A DNA stretch of 64,000 nucleotides from Rickettsiales bacterium UBA4270 (lineage in GTDB: Bacteria > Pseudomonadota > Alphaproteobacteria > Rickettsiales > Deianiraeaceae): the NCBI GenBank assembly GCA_002395105.1, contig DGWA01000003.1:17590-81589 (forward strand). The letters are read 5' to 3'. Numbering within the stretch: position 1 is the stretch's first letter; each line of letters starts with the position of its first letter. The position numbers and the translations under genes were made by a program. Below the pieces are notes generated by a model. The model had not been told where the DNA came from. It did not search any database and saw nothing but the letters and a program-made list of their open reading frames with translations. Shown here one piece after another: positions 28,368 through 37,523 of this stretch.

Positions 28368-29254
28368 TATTTACATTTATGGCTAGAAGTAGTTTTATAT
28401 TAGCTTGTATTATATACTTATTTAATAGTATAGGTAATGTTTCACAAGGTATTTTTATTAAATACTTTCAACAGACAAATGGTATAAATATGTATCATTT
28501 AATAACATTAAAATGTATTATAATTAGTATTGTTCTTTTACCGTTTATATTAAAAAATTTAAAGTGTTTTTTTAATAAATTACACATAGTTATTTTGTTA
28601 GCAACTCTTTATGCTTCGGACATGATATTCTACAATAATGGTTTAAAAGGTATATCAGCAAATACTGCAACTATAATTTTGTTAATGGTTCCATTATGGA
28701 TTATTGTTTTTGGACGTTTTATATTAAAAGAGCACAAATTTAATAAAGTAAATGCAGTTTGTATTTTTATTTGTTTGTTAGCAATTTTTTCTACTCTTTT
28801 TGGAGAAATTAAAATTGAAGGTTTCAATAATGGATATATTTATGTTTTTATAGATAGCTTAATAATACCTTTATCATTAATCTTACAAAAAAAATTTAAC
28901 GATTGTCGACCAGTTTTGTATGCTATATGGACAAATGCAATTGTTCTTGGTGTGATTAGTTTTTTAATGAGCGGATTAATATTACCGGAGTTTAATAAGG
29001 AAAATGTTTTTTCTGGCTTTGTTGTAGCATTTTTTGATATAATGGAATGTGGAGCCGTATATATTGCATATCAAATGACAGAAGTTGCATTGCTTCAACC
29101 AATACGTTTTACACGTTTACCAATAGCTATGGTAATGAGCCTCTTTTTATTAAATGAAAAACCTACATATATTCAAGTATCTGCTGGTTTAGTAATCATT
29201 AGTATGAATTTATTTTCGATGTGGTATTCGAGAAAATATCAATCAAATAAATAA
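28364..29254 (+). CDS. EamA/DMT-family metabolite transporter (paralogue 2)
   Basis: Ten-helix carrier of 296 aa and a paralogue of the protein at 15.2-16.1 kb; the two align end to end with roughly 45% identity by eye. The best-kept stretch is VALLQPIRFTRLP. Conserved loops include NSIGNVSQGIFIKY and LILQKKFNDCRPVLYA. It may import a host metabolite; family members in Rickettsia carry S-adenosylmethionine. The ATG overlaps the rnd stop by 4 nt. An internal ATG six codons on gives MARSSFILAC, which matches the paralogue's start better. Confidence 0.87.
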   Translation: MIFTFMARSSFILACIIYLFNSIGNVSQGIFIKYFQQTNGINMYHLITLKCIIISIVLLPFILKNLKCFFNKLHIVILLATLYASDMIFYNNGLKGISANTATIILLMVPLWIIVFGRFILKEHKFNKVNAVCIFICLLAIFSTLFGEIKIEGFNNGYIYVFIDSLIIPLSLILQKKFNDCRPVLYAIWTNAIVLGVISFLMSGLILPEFNKENVFSGFVVAFFDIMECGAVYIAYQMTEVALLQPIRFTRLPIAMVMSLFLLNEKPTYIQVSAGLVIISMNLFSMWYSRKYQSNK

Positions 29255-29293
29255 AGTTTTATTTTATTTTTTATGACAAAAAACTCTTTTTTT

Positions 29294-29309
29294 TCTCTCT
29301 CTCTCTCTC
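29294..29309 (+). repeat. TC dinucleotide tract (8 copies) in the 5' coding part of the methyltransferase-HNH gene
   Basis: Eight perfect TC units preceded by a run of eight T (29287-29294, sharing one base). They lie 21 nt after an ATG at 29273 and before the conserved methyltransferase frame. With eight units, the ATG frame ends at a TAA at 29333. Losing one unit or gaining two would join the ATG to the methyltransferase frame. Such tracts are classic slipped-strand switches of restriction-modification genes. Confidence 0.75.
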
Positions 29310-29367
29310 GACTTCTGAGAATTCAGAGTTTATAAACAAACTCTATATTAGCGACAACTTAAATGTT

Positions 29368-30609
29368 TTGAATGGTTTAAATAGCGAAAGTGTTGATTTA
29401 GTTTATTTAGACCCGCCCTTTAATTCAAAAAGATTATACAATGCTCCAATAGGAAGCCGTGCGGAGTGCTCACAATTCAAAGACACTTGGAAGTGGAGCG
29501 ATGTAAATGAGTATCAACTTGATATAATTGCAAATGACTTTCCAGAGTTGGCGGACTATATTGAAATTATAGACAGAATTAGTGATATGTCAATGAAGGC
29601 ATATATTACTTATATGGCTCAAAGAGTTATACAACTTCACAGAATTTTAAAACCAACAGGTTCAATTTATTATCACTGCGACCCAACGGCAGGGCATTTT
29701 GTAAAGTTGATGTTAGATTGTGTGTTTGGTAAAGAGAATTTTCAAAACGAACTAATTTGGCAGTATTTTGCAGGTGGAAAATCAAAACAAAGATATTCAA
29801 GAAAACACGATAATTTATTTTTTTACTCAAAAAGTGAGAATTTTTACTTCAATTATTTCAAAATTAAAAGATATTTAGATTTCAAGCCATCGTTAAAAGA
29901 TGAAAGTAAAGATGCAGAAAACGGACAAGATGAAGTCGGTTATTATAGTATGATTGGTTGCCCTGATGTATGGCAAATTAAAAGTGTCTTTAATTTATCA
30001 AAAGAGCATACCGGCTACCCAACACAAAAACCACTTGCATTGCTGGAAAGAATAATTAAAGCATCTTGTCCGGAAGGTGGAATTGTTCTTGACCCATTTT
30101 GTGGTTGTGCTACAACTTGCGTAGCGGCACAAATATTAAAAAGACATTGGATTGGAATTGATATTGAAGATAAGGCCGTTGATTTGTTGATTGAAAGATT
30201 GGAACAAGACGGAAATTTGAGAGACACAGAAATATCACAACTTGATTTAAAATATAAGGAAGCAGGAAAAGATTTTATAGTTTTAAATTGTGAAAAAGAT
30301 GAAAACAAACTTCCACACAGGACAGATATTGAAACCAAAAATATTGACGAACCAAAGACCAAACTTGAAATCAAAAAGTTTTTATATCAAAAACAGCAAC
30401 ACAAATGCAATGGTTGTGGATGCGAATTTACTATTGATTTGTTTGACATAGACCACATTGTCCCAAAGGCTTGTGGTGGTGGAGATTATCTTGAAAACTA
30501 CCAACTTTTATGTAGAACTTGCAATACAACCAAAGGTGCAAGACCAATGGCATTTTTATTACAACGTATTGATTTGATTAGAAAAAAAAGAAGAGAAATA
30601 GAGTATTAA
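29368..30609 (+). CDS. DNA methyltransferase fused to an HNH nuclease, probably phase-variable and out of frame in this copy
   Basis: Two-domain protein. The N6-adenine/N4-cytosine methyltransferase part has motif IV LVYLDPPFN early and the SAM-binding motif LDPFCGCATTC at about residue 241, a beta-type motif order, plus TGYPTQKP. The C-terminus (about residues 345-392) is an HNH domain: CNGCGC, FDIDHIVP, CRTCNTTKG. Coordinates begin at a TTG inside the conserved region. True coding clearly starts earlier: the same frame upstream reads EFINKLYISDNLNVLNG, typical of such enzymes, and is open to 29251 but holds no ATG, GTG or TTG. The ATG at 29273 is 95 nt upstream, out of frame across the TC tract. 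Removing one TC gives a 444-residue protein. The gene is visibly less A/T-rich than its neighbours and is probably acquired. Confidence 0.85.
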   Translation: MNGLNSESVDLVYLDPPFNSKRLYNAPIGSRAECSQFKDTWKWSDVNEYQLDIIANDFPELADYIEIIDRISDMSMKAYITYMAQRVIQLHRILKPTGSIYYHCDPTAGHFVKLMLDCVFGKENFQNELIWQYFAGGKSKQRYSRKHDNLFFYSKSENFYFNYFKIKRYLDFKPSLKDESKDAENGQDEVGYYSMIGCPDVWQIKSVFNLSKEHTGYPTQKPLALLERIIKASCPEGGIVLDPFCGCATTCVAAQILKRHWIGIDIEDKAVDLLIERLEQDGNLRDTEISQLDLKYKEAGKDFIVLNCEKDENKLPHRTDIETKNIDEPKTKLEIKKFLYQKQQHKCNGCGCEFTIDLFDIDHIVPKACGGGDYLENYQLLCRTCNTTKGARPMAFLLQRIDLIRKKRREIEY

Positions 30610-30732
30610 ATCTATAAATTTATTATTTTTTTACATCTATTGATAATTTTTGATATAGATAAATTATTTTTGTTTATATTTTATAAATCTTTTGCATTCT
30701 TGTTATAAAATAGTATTATATAGTTAGTTAAT

Positions 30733-31527
30733 TTGATTAATATGTTTAAGATGTCTATATTTTTTTTATTAACATACTTAGTGTGTTCAATTCAGATGAA
30801 ACATGCTATAAATTTAAAAATACCTCATAATTTAGCTGGTAAGGCTTTTATAAAGGTTATTCGTTTTTTTCGTAATTTTTATCCAAAATTTTCATTTAAA
30901 TTATTCTTTAAAGTATTAGATTACGCTAAGTGTCCTATGTTTGTGATACTATCAGCTTTATTATTTAATAATAAATATTTAACAGATTTAACTGCAATAG
31001 TTTCATATACTGCACATTATTTTCCAATTTGGTCTGGTTTTAATAATAATAGTAGAAATTTTATAGGCATTATATTAACTGGCTTTATTCTTGATCCTAT
31101 AACTGGTGTAAGTATGCTTTTTGCATATTTGTTATCTGCTTATGGTTTTGGATATACATCTGTTGCAACAACGTCATCTATGATGGTAGGAATGATTAAA
31201 ACGTTAATACATATTGCTTTCTTTGATAGTAATGATTATGTCGAGGCTGTTTTTTTCATTTTCTTTGGTGTATTAGCAATTTACAGAAATAAAAGAGCAT
31301 TAATGTATATATGTGAAAAATCTGTAAAAAAAGATATAAAATTTTATAAATTTGGTGAAAAAAAAATATCAACAAAATTATCAAATAATAAGCTTAATTC
31401 AAAAAAAGCAGTAACAAATAAATATAAGAAAACATCAAAAAAGAAAAGTGATGTATATAGAAACTATAAGAAATTTTATAAAAACAATCAAAAATTTGCC
31501 GAGAAAGATAGGAGATATGAAAAGTAA
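30733..31527 (+). CDS. Degenerate PlsY-like membrane protein with a Lys-rich tail
   Basis: A 264-residue protein with five or six membrane helices (residues 1-175) and a cytoplasmic Lys/Asn/Tyr-rich tail (about 180-264). The central part AHYFPIWSGFNNNSRNFIGI followed by DPITGVSMLFAYLL lines up with the PlsY region GHxFPVFxGFKGGKGVAT and its next helix, but the glycine-rich GGKGVAT loop reads NNSRNFI, and the N-terminal GSxNxGATN motif is missing. PlsY makes lysophosphatidic acid from acyl-phosphate; with both motifs lost, activity is unlikely. A chance match of membrane sequences cannot be excluded. It ends 3 nt from the iscS stop on the other strand. Confidence 0.5.
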   Translation: MINMFKMSIFFLLTYLVCSIQMKHAINLKIPHNLAGKAFIKVIRFFRNFYPKFSFKLFFKVLDYAKCPMFVILSALLFNNKYLTDLTAIVSYTAHYFPIWSGFNNNSRNFIGIILTGFILDPITGVSMLFAYLLSAYGFGYTSVATTSSMMVGMIKTLIHIAFFDSNDYVEAVFFIFFGVLAIYRNKRALMYICEKSVKKDIKFYKFGEKKISTKLSNNKLNSKKAVTNKYKKTSKKKSDVYRNYKKFYKNNQKFAEKDRRYEK

Positions 31528-31530
31528 TTT

Positions 31531-32754
31531 TTAATCTTTGTCCCAATTTATACTATTTATATCTATTCCTTGTTTTTTCATTTCCCATAGAGGAGAGATA
31601 GATCTTAAATGTTTGACAGCTTTTGTCAATGCATTTATTAATAAATCAACTTCTTTCTTTGTGGTTGTGCGTCCAAAACCAATTCTCATTGCTGAATGTG
31701 CATAATAGCTACTTTTTCTCATATTAGATATTACATAAGATGGTTGTAAATTAGCTGAATTACAAGCTGAACCAGTTGATATACAGAAATTTTGTATTGC
31801 AAGCATAAGACTTTCTCCTTCGATATGTAAAAAACTTATGTTGTTACATCCAGGAATTTTATGTTTACGATTTCCGTTAAGATATGCATCTTCAATTGTT
31901 AGAATTTTTGATAAAAAATAATCTGATAATTTCGATATACGCTTCCAATCTTTTTGCATTTCTTTACTGCAAATTTCTGCTGCTTTTCCAAAGCCTACAC
32001 AAAGAGGCACTGATAATGTTCCGCTTCTCAATCCTTTTTCTTGTCCTCCACCATGAATTATAGGTGATAAATGAACTTTTGGTTGTTTTCTAACATATAG
32101 AGCGCCTATTCCTTTTGGCCCGTATATTTTATGGCTTGAAATTGACATTAAATCGATATTCATGCTCTTCACATCAAGAGGAATTTTTCCGTATGCTTGT
32201 GCACAATCTGTATGAAATAAAATATTATTTTCATGCGCTATTTTTCCTATTTCTTTAAGATTTTGTATCACTCCCGTTTCATTATTAACTCCCATTATTG
32301 AAATTAAAATTGTATCATTTCTTATCGAGTGTTTTAGTTTTTTTAAATCCAAAAGTCCATCTTCTTCTGGATCGATATATGTTATCTCATAGCCTTCTGT
32401 TTGCAGAAAACGACAACTTTCAAGAACACATTTATGTTCAACTGACATTGTTATTATGTGTTTACCTTTATTTTTATAAAAATGCGCTGCTCCTTTTATT
32501 GCAAGATTATTGCTTTCCGTTGCGCCACTTGTGAAAATTATCTCATCTGTTTCAGCATTAATGAGTTTCGCTATTTTATATCTTGCAAGTTCAACTTTTT
32601 CAATTGCTTTCCAACCTATTGGATGCGATGTTGAATGAGGATTTCCGTAATCTTCTTTCATTGAATTATAGATTTCTTCTATTACACGCTTATCCATTGG
32701 AGTTGTTGATTGAAAATCAAAATAGTAAATTTTATTGTTGTGTTGTTTTTGCAT
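31531..32754 (-). CDS. iscS: Cysteine desulfurase IscS
   Basis: PLP enzyme that takes sulfur from cysteine for Fe-S cluster assembly and tRNA thiolation. Landmarks: FTSGATESNNLAIKG, the PLP lysine in SISSHKIYGPKGIG, the RSGT block, and the active-site cysteine loop STGSACNSANLQPSYV. At 407 aa with the C-terminal SPLWEMKKQGIDINSINW, it is of the IscS type, not SufS. No iscU, iscA or hscBA follow; an Mrp-like subunit gene ends 8 nt upstream on the same strand. Confidence 0.96.
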   Translation of the reverse strand: MQKQHNNKIYYFDFQSTTPMDKRVIEEIYNSMKEDYGNPHSTSHPIGWKAIEKVELARYKIAKLINAETDEIIFTSGATESNNLAIKGAAHFYKNKGKHIITMSVEHKCVLESCRFLQTEGYEITYIDPEEDGLLDLKKLKHSIRNDTILISIMGVNNETGVIQNLKEIGKIAHENNILFHTDCAQAYGKIPLDVKSMNIDLMSISSHKIYGPKGIGALYVRKQPKVHLSPIIHGGGQEKGLRSGTLSVPLCVGFGKAAEICSKEMQKDWKRISKLSDYFLSKILTIEDAYLNGNRKHKIPGCNNISFLHIEGESLMLAIQNFCISTGSACNSANLQPSYVISNMRKSSYYAHSAMRIGFGRTTTKKEVDLLINALTKAVKHLRSISPLWEMKKQGIDINSINWDKD

Positions 32755-32761
32755 AAGATAT

Positions 32762-33373
32762 CTATGATTGCTTAATGCTATTAGTATTGTCTTTATTATT
32801 AGGATTTATAATATCTTTTTTTTCTTCAATTTTATCCATTGTTAATAATACATAAAACCCATAACATGCGCTAAATATAACTACATTTTCGAACATTGTG
32901 TCAAAAGCTCTGTATCCTGCTACAATTGCGGTAACTATGCTTGAAAAACCAAAGTCTTTAATTGCACTTTTAATATAAATTTTTGAAATTTTTTCTTGAT
33001 AAACCATGCTTCCAATTTGTCCTTTTGGTAAATTCTGAATTATATAAATTAATAATAATGCTAATAAAAAACAAAGCATAAAAATAAACATTCTCTGTCT
33101 GATGTCTATGTTGTAATTTAAATTTTGGCTTGAAATTGTTGGTAATTTATTGATATAAAGTAAAGCTAATGAAAATAGCACTGTACTTGTTGCAACTCCA
33201 ATTACAGCTTCTGTGATAGCTATATCTGGTGCTTGAAGAACACAATAAACAAAAACTATAACAGCACTTATTATGTTAGATATAACTATACATATCATGT
33301 TGTCTTTCGTTATTAGCAGATAGCTAACAAGTAAAAATAATAAGCATTCTATAAAAATTAGAGCTAAAATCAT
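32762..33373 (-). CDS. Mrp antiporter subunit B-like protein (MbhD/MbhE-type)
   Basis: Membrane protein of 203 aa with about six helices. QAPDIAITEAVIGVATSTVL matches the DUF4040/MbhD block also found at the end of MrpA, and GYRAFDTMFENVVIFSACYG matches the MbhE/MrpB block (YRAFDTxxE). It combines two small antiporter modules in one chain. Its partner may be the MrpD-like protein at 16.1 kb. The C-terminal tail is charged (KIEEKKDIINPNNKDN). It is 8 nt upstream of iscS and probably co-transcribed. Confidence 0.75.
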   Translation of the reverse strand: MILALIFIECLLFLLVSYLLITKDNMICIVISNIISAVIVFVYCVLQAPDIAITEAVIGVATSTVLFSLALLYINKLPTISSQNLNYNIDIRQRMFIFMLCFLLALLLIYIIQNLPKGQIGSMVYQEKISKIYIKSAIKDFGFSSIVTAIVAGYRAFDTMFENVVIFSACYGFYVLLTMDKIEEKKDIINPNNKDNTNSIKQS

Positions 33374-33442
33374 ACATGATACAATATCTAACTTTACATT
33401 TATAAAATAAAAAACAATATAAAATTGCCATGTTTTTTAAAA

Positions 33443-35530
33443 ATGGAATATACCAATAATTTCAAAATGAAAAATAATCATATTTTTATAGCGAATGTTT
33501 ACTGTTTTGGATTACAAAAACGTACATATTGTTATAAGATTAATTGCAGTCAATCTGATAATATATGTTCTATTGTTAGAGTTAGTTTTGGTAAAAAAAA
33601 AATAATTGGAATTATTTTATCTATTCAATCTGTAGAAGTTAAAAATGATAAAATTGACGTCAATAACGACAATATTTCAATTAAAAAATTAAAGAATATT
33701 GATGACATTTTGTATAAAAATCTATTTAGTGAACAATTTTTTTTATTTTTAAAAAAAATGGCATTTTATAATGTAATTCATGTTGAGAGATTAATTGATA
33801 ATGTAGTATTAACTGCTTGGCTTAATAAAAAGAGGCAATTAAAGCAATTTAAAATAACAAAAAAACGTAATGTAAGTAAAATGATTAAACTAAGTGATGA
33901 ACAACTTAAAATCTCAAATGAAATTAGCACTGAAAAATTTAATGTTAACGTTCTATATGGCGTGATGGGTAGTGGAAAAACGTATATTTTTTTAGACGTA
34001 GTTAGAAGAGTTTTATTAAAAAATAGTTCTTCTCAAATATTGATTATGGTTCCTGAAATTGCATTAACAAGTAATTTAATCGATACTGTATATAATTTTT
34101 GCGGTATAAAACCAGTTATTTGGCATTCATCTGTTTCAGTAGCTAAAAAAAAAATACATTATGAAAATATAATAAATGGAAAAATCAGAATTGTAATTTC
34201 TACTCGTTCTGGTTTACTTTTACCGTATAAAAATTTGTCATTAATAGTTATAGACGAAGAACATGATATATCATATAAACAAGATGAAATTCCTGTTTAT
34301 AATGCAAGAGATATGGCAATTTTAAGAGCAAAATATGAGAATATACCAGTTATATTGTCGTCTGCAACTCCGTCAATAGAAACTGCAATTAATGTAATGA
34401 AAAAAAAATATTTCTTTTTCAAGATAGAAACGCAGTTTTTTAATTCTAAACCACCAAAAATAGAAATAATAAATTTTTTTAAAGAAAAAGATGATTGTTG
34501 TTTAAATAATGAAGAAAAAAAAACAGATAAAAAAAAAACAAATTACATCTGTAAAAAAGCAAGAAATTCTATTTTGGAAGCGCTTAAAGATGGAAAACAA
34601 TCAATGATTTTTATAAATAGAAGAGGGTATTCAAGAACGCTAAAATGTACTGATTGCGGACATGAGATAACATGTAAAAATTGTGATAATTTATTATCAT
34701 ATCATAAGCAGAAAGAAGAGTTAAGATGTCATTATTGTGGGTATACTGTAAAAAATATTAAAAATTGTTATAAATGTGGTAGTTCTAATTTATCAGCAAG
34801 CTATGGAGCAGGAGTTGAACAAATTGAAGAAGAAGTGCATTCTTTTTGTAATGCTAAAACTTTGATATTTTCGAGCGATGAAGTTGATAATGAAAATGAT
34901 ATAAATGTAATTTCGAATAATATTAAAAATGGTGATGTTGATGTAATTATAGGAACACAAATTTTAACAAAAGGACATCATTTTCCTAGATTAACTAACA
35001 TTGTTGTTTTAGATATAGATAGATGCGTTCTTGATGGTGATTTTAGGGTTTTTGAACGTATGTTTCAATTATTATTTCAATTATCAGGAAGAGCAGGAAG
35101 AGAGTGTAAAAATTCAACTGTTTTTATACAAACAATTAATCCAGATAATGTTGTTTTGAAACTATTAAAAAACCATGATATAAAACAATTTTATTCAATT
35201 GAAATGCAGAAAAGAAAAAAATTTAATTTGCCACCTTATTCTAGATTTATATTAATAATTTTAGCATCAAAGAAAAAAGAACTTGTATATAAAACATCAA
35301 TTCTTGCATTAGAGGAACTAAAAAAGGATTTATCTAAAAATGTAAAAATAATTGGCCCAAGTGAATGTAGTATGTGTTTTTTAAAACAAAATTATCACTA
35401 TAAATTGTTGATAGAAACTGATAAAAATGATAATAGTATTTTTTTACAATTAAATAATTTTTATAATAACTTTAATTGTCCAAAGGCAGTAATGTTGAAA
35501 GTAGATGTAGATCCATATTCATTTTTATGA
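33443..35530 (+). CDS. priA: Primosomal protein N' (replication restart helicase PriA)
   Basis: DExH helicase that reloads the replisome at stalled forks. Walker A is GVMGSGKTYIF, the DEEH box is VIDEEHDISYKQ, and the zinc-binding region (CTDCGHEITCKNCDN, then CHYCGYTVKNIKNCYKCG) supplies eight cysteines. The motif LSGRAGREC follows. The frame opens at a TTG at 33425; ATG 33443 (MEYTNN) is chosen, and ATG 33467 (MKNNHIF) is an equal alternative. About 695 aa, normal for PriA. The N-terminal DNA-binding domain is divergent. Confidence 0.95.
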   Translation: MEYTNNFKMKNNHIFIANVYCFGLQKRTYCYKINCSQSDNICSIVRVSFGKKKIIGIILSIQSVEVKNDKIDVNNDNISIKKLKNIDDILYKNLFSEQFFLFLKKMAFYNVIHVERLIDNVVLTAWLNKKRQLKQFKITKKRNVSKMIKLSDEQLKISNEISTEKFNVNVLYGVMGSGKTYIFLDVVRRVLLKNSSSQILIMVPEIALTSNLIDTVYNFCGIKPVIWHSSVSVAKKKIHYENIINGKIRIVISTRSGLLLPYKNLSLIVIDEEHDISYKQDEIPVYNARDMAILRAKYENIPVILSSATPSIETAINVMKKKYFFFKIETQFFNSKPPKIEIINFFKEKDDCCLNNEEKKTDKKKTNYICKKARNSILEALKDGKQSMIFINRRGYSRTLKCTDCGHEITCKNCDNLLSYHKQKEELRCHYCGYTVKNIKNCYKCGSSNLSASYGAGVEQIEEEVHSFCNAKTLIFSSDEVDNENDINVISNNIKNGDVDVIIGTQILTKGHHFPRLTNIVVLDIDRCVLDGDFRVFERMFQLLFQLSGRAGRECKNSTVFIQTINPDNVVLKLLKNHDIKQFYSIEMQKRKKFNLPPYSRFILIILASKKKELVYKTSILALEELKKDLSKNVKIIGPSECSMCFLKQNYHYKLLIETDKNDNSIFLQLNNFYNNFNCPKAVMLKVDVDPYSFL

Positions 35531-35539
35531 TTAATCACA

Positions 35540-37522
35540 TTATTCGATATAAATAGGTTTATTATTTTTGATTTTGACGCCAACGATTTTGTTGCTATTC
35601 TTGTTTTGTTTTATATTAATTTTTACTCCATTTATCATGTATTCACAAAGCATATTGCCTTTTGTTCTTTCACCGAAACATTTTAAACTTTTATTTTTTT
35701 TATTCATGATATTTATATTAGAGCCTAAGTTTTGAGACCATATATTGTATAAATATTCATTTTTTATTTTTTGAGCTGAATAAAACTGTCCATCTTCAAA
35801 AAAGACAATATTTTTTAGATTTTTGTCATATAAAAGAACGAATTGTGGATTGTTTATATATAAAATAATGCCTGTTGTAAATAGTATTATACCACATATT
35901 TTTAATATTTTCGCATAAGATAAAAGAAAAATAATAATGCCTGATGTTATACTTGCTAATTGAAAATTCGTCATTTGTTTTGTTGATAAAAATGAATACG
36001 GTAAACTTGCTGTCCAATCGGTTATCATACACACTATATTAGCAAAAAAACCAGATATTATATAACATAAGTCTCCAATTAGTGTGCCGTTAAACAACAT
36101 TCCAATAAAACCTATTGGTAGCACTAAAAATTCTGATATTGGTATTACAAATATATTTGATATAATACCTATCCATGCATATTGTTTAAAATGATAAATC
36201 TCAAAAAATATAGTACATAATGTTGCTATAATCGATGATAATAATATTCCAAAAATATAGTTATATATTGTTTTTTTTGAAAATAAAATATTTTCAACAA
36301 ACACATTATTATATGTTGTTATTAATCCAAAAACTGCCATAAAAGACATTTGAAAAGATGGTGATAGTAAGTAATTGGGTGATATGACTAACATTGAGAA
36401 AAAAGTAATAAATAGAGTATTTAATGATGTTTTAGATCTATTTAATAATATAGCAATTACACCAATTAAAACCATTAAAAAACTTCTTGTTGCAGAAATT
36501 GGAACATTTGCTATTTGTAAGTAAAACATACATGTTATTACAACTGGAATTATTGCTAATTTTTTTGTGTTATATTTTAAAGCTATGTTTGGAAAAAGCG
36601 CAAATAAGTGTATAAAAAGTGAAAATATGAATGCAACAACTATTGACATATGAAGCCCTGAAATTGCGAGAATATGAGCACATCCGGAATGACGTATATT
36701 TGATAATTGTGTTTTCGGGATAAAGCTATTATTTCCTGTTAACATAGCTATTACTACACCAGAGCCAACCGATTGATGGTTGACATTAAAAATACGTTTT
36801 TGTATATTATTTCTATGCCTTTGTGTATCAAATTTTTCAAAAAAACTATTTTTATTGTCTTTGCTATCGATTATTTCAATGTTTTTTGCACGTCCTGTTG
36901 CAATTATATGAAAAAATTTTGCATAATTTTCATAACTTGTGTCTTGTGGAAAGAAACTGTATTTCATAGGAATTAATGAAGTGGCTATTCTTACAATATT
37001 ACCGTTACTAAGTATTTTTTCGCTTTGTAATTGTTGTTCTTGATATTTTATTCTTATCTTTTTTCCAAGCAGTTCACTGTATGGAGATTTTATGACTTTT
37101 AAAAATAAAATATAGTCATCTGAAGTTAATTTTATTTGTTCTATTTTAGCATCAATAGTTACATTAAACGCAGGAGATTTAAAATAAGTTTTGTCTATTT
37201 TTTGATAACAAAAAAATGCAACCGCAATACCAAATAAAAAAAATAATAGAAATTTTATAAAGATAAAATTTTTGCTTTTGAAAAATAAATTATAGATCCA
37301 GTTTAATGATATAAGTAAAGTAATTAATAGTGTTAAAATTGTTATTATTTCAGAATTGCAGAAAAAATAGAATAAAATTCCGACAGAGAAGACCAAAATG
37401 TACCAAAAACGTAGATTTTGTTTCTCTTTTATGAGATCATTTTTTGCATAGAATATTAGTAATTTAAATAATAAAAATATTATTTTAATCAGTTTTTTAG
37501 AAGTTATTAATAAATTTGACAT
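35540..37522 (-). CDS. comEC: ComEC/Rec2-family DNA uptake channel protein
   Basis: Inner-membrane channel for single-stranded DNA in natural transformation. The protein (660 aa) has two N-terminal helices, a soluble DUF4131-type domain (about 120-235), then the Competence domain with HSGCAHILAISGLHMSIVVA and some eight further helices. It lacks the metallo-beta-lactamase domain of long ComEC. The last 100 residues resemble the short C-terminal region of alphaproteobacterial ComEC (CFGERTKGNMLCEYMINGV). It starts 1 nt after the lipA stop. With PilB and a PilD homologue in the same window, a pilus-based uptake route is plausible but unproven. Confidence 0.9.
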   Translation of the reverse strand: MSNLLITSKKLIKIIFLLFKLLIFYAKNDLIKEKQNLRFWYILVFSVGILFYFFCNSEIITILTLLITLLISLNWIYNLFFKSKNFIFIKFLLFFLFGIAVAFFCYQKIDKTYFKSPAFNVTIDAKIEQIKLTSDDYILFLKVIKSPYSELLGKKIRIKYQEQQLQSEKILSNGNIVRIATSLIPMKYSFFPQDTSYENYAKFFHIIATGRAKNIEIIDSKDNKNSFFEKFDTQRHRNNIQKRIFNVNHQSVGSGVVIAMLTGNNSFIPKTQLSNIRHSGCAHILAISGLHMSIVVAFIFSLFIHLFALFPNIALKYNTKKLAIIPVVITCMFYLQIANVPISATRSFLMVLIGVIAILLNRSKTSLNTLFITFFSMLVISPNYLLSPSFQMSFMAVFGLITTYNNVFVENILFSKKTIYNYIFGILLSSIIATLCTIFFEIYHFKQYAWIGIISNIFVIPISEFLVLPIGFIGMLFNGTLIGDLCYIISGFFANIVCMITDWTASLPYSFLSTKQMTNFQLASITSGIIIFLLSYAKILKICGIILFTTGIILYINNPQFVLLYDKNLKNIVFFEDGQFYSAQKIKNEYLYNIWSQNLGSNINIMNKKNKSLKCFGERTKGNMLCEYMINGVKINIKQNKNSNKIVGVKIKNNKPIYIE

Positions 37523-37523
37523 G

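Noticed and set aside
30610..30700. Terminator hairpin after the methyltransferase-HNH gene (ATCTAT / ATAGAT arms)
   Set aside because: The stem is six A/T-dominated pairs with a 14-nt loop and no clean T run; chance is likely.
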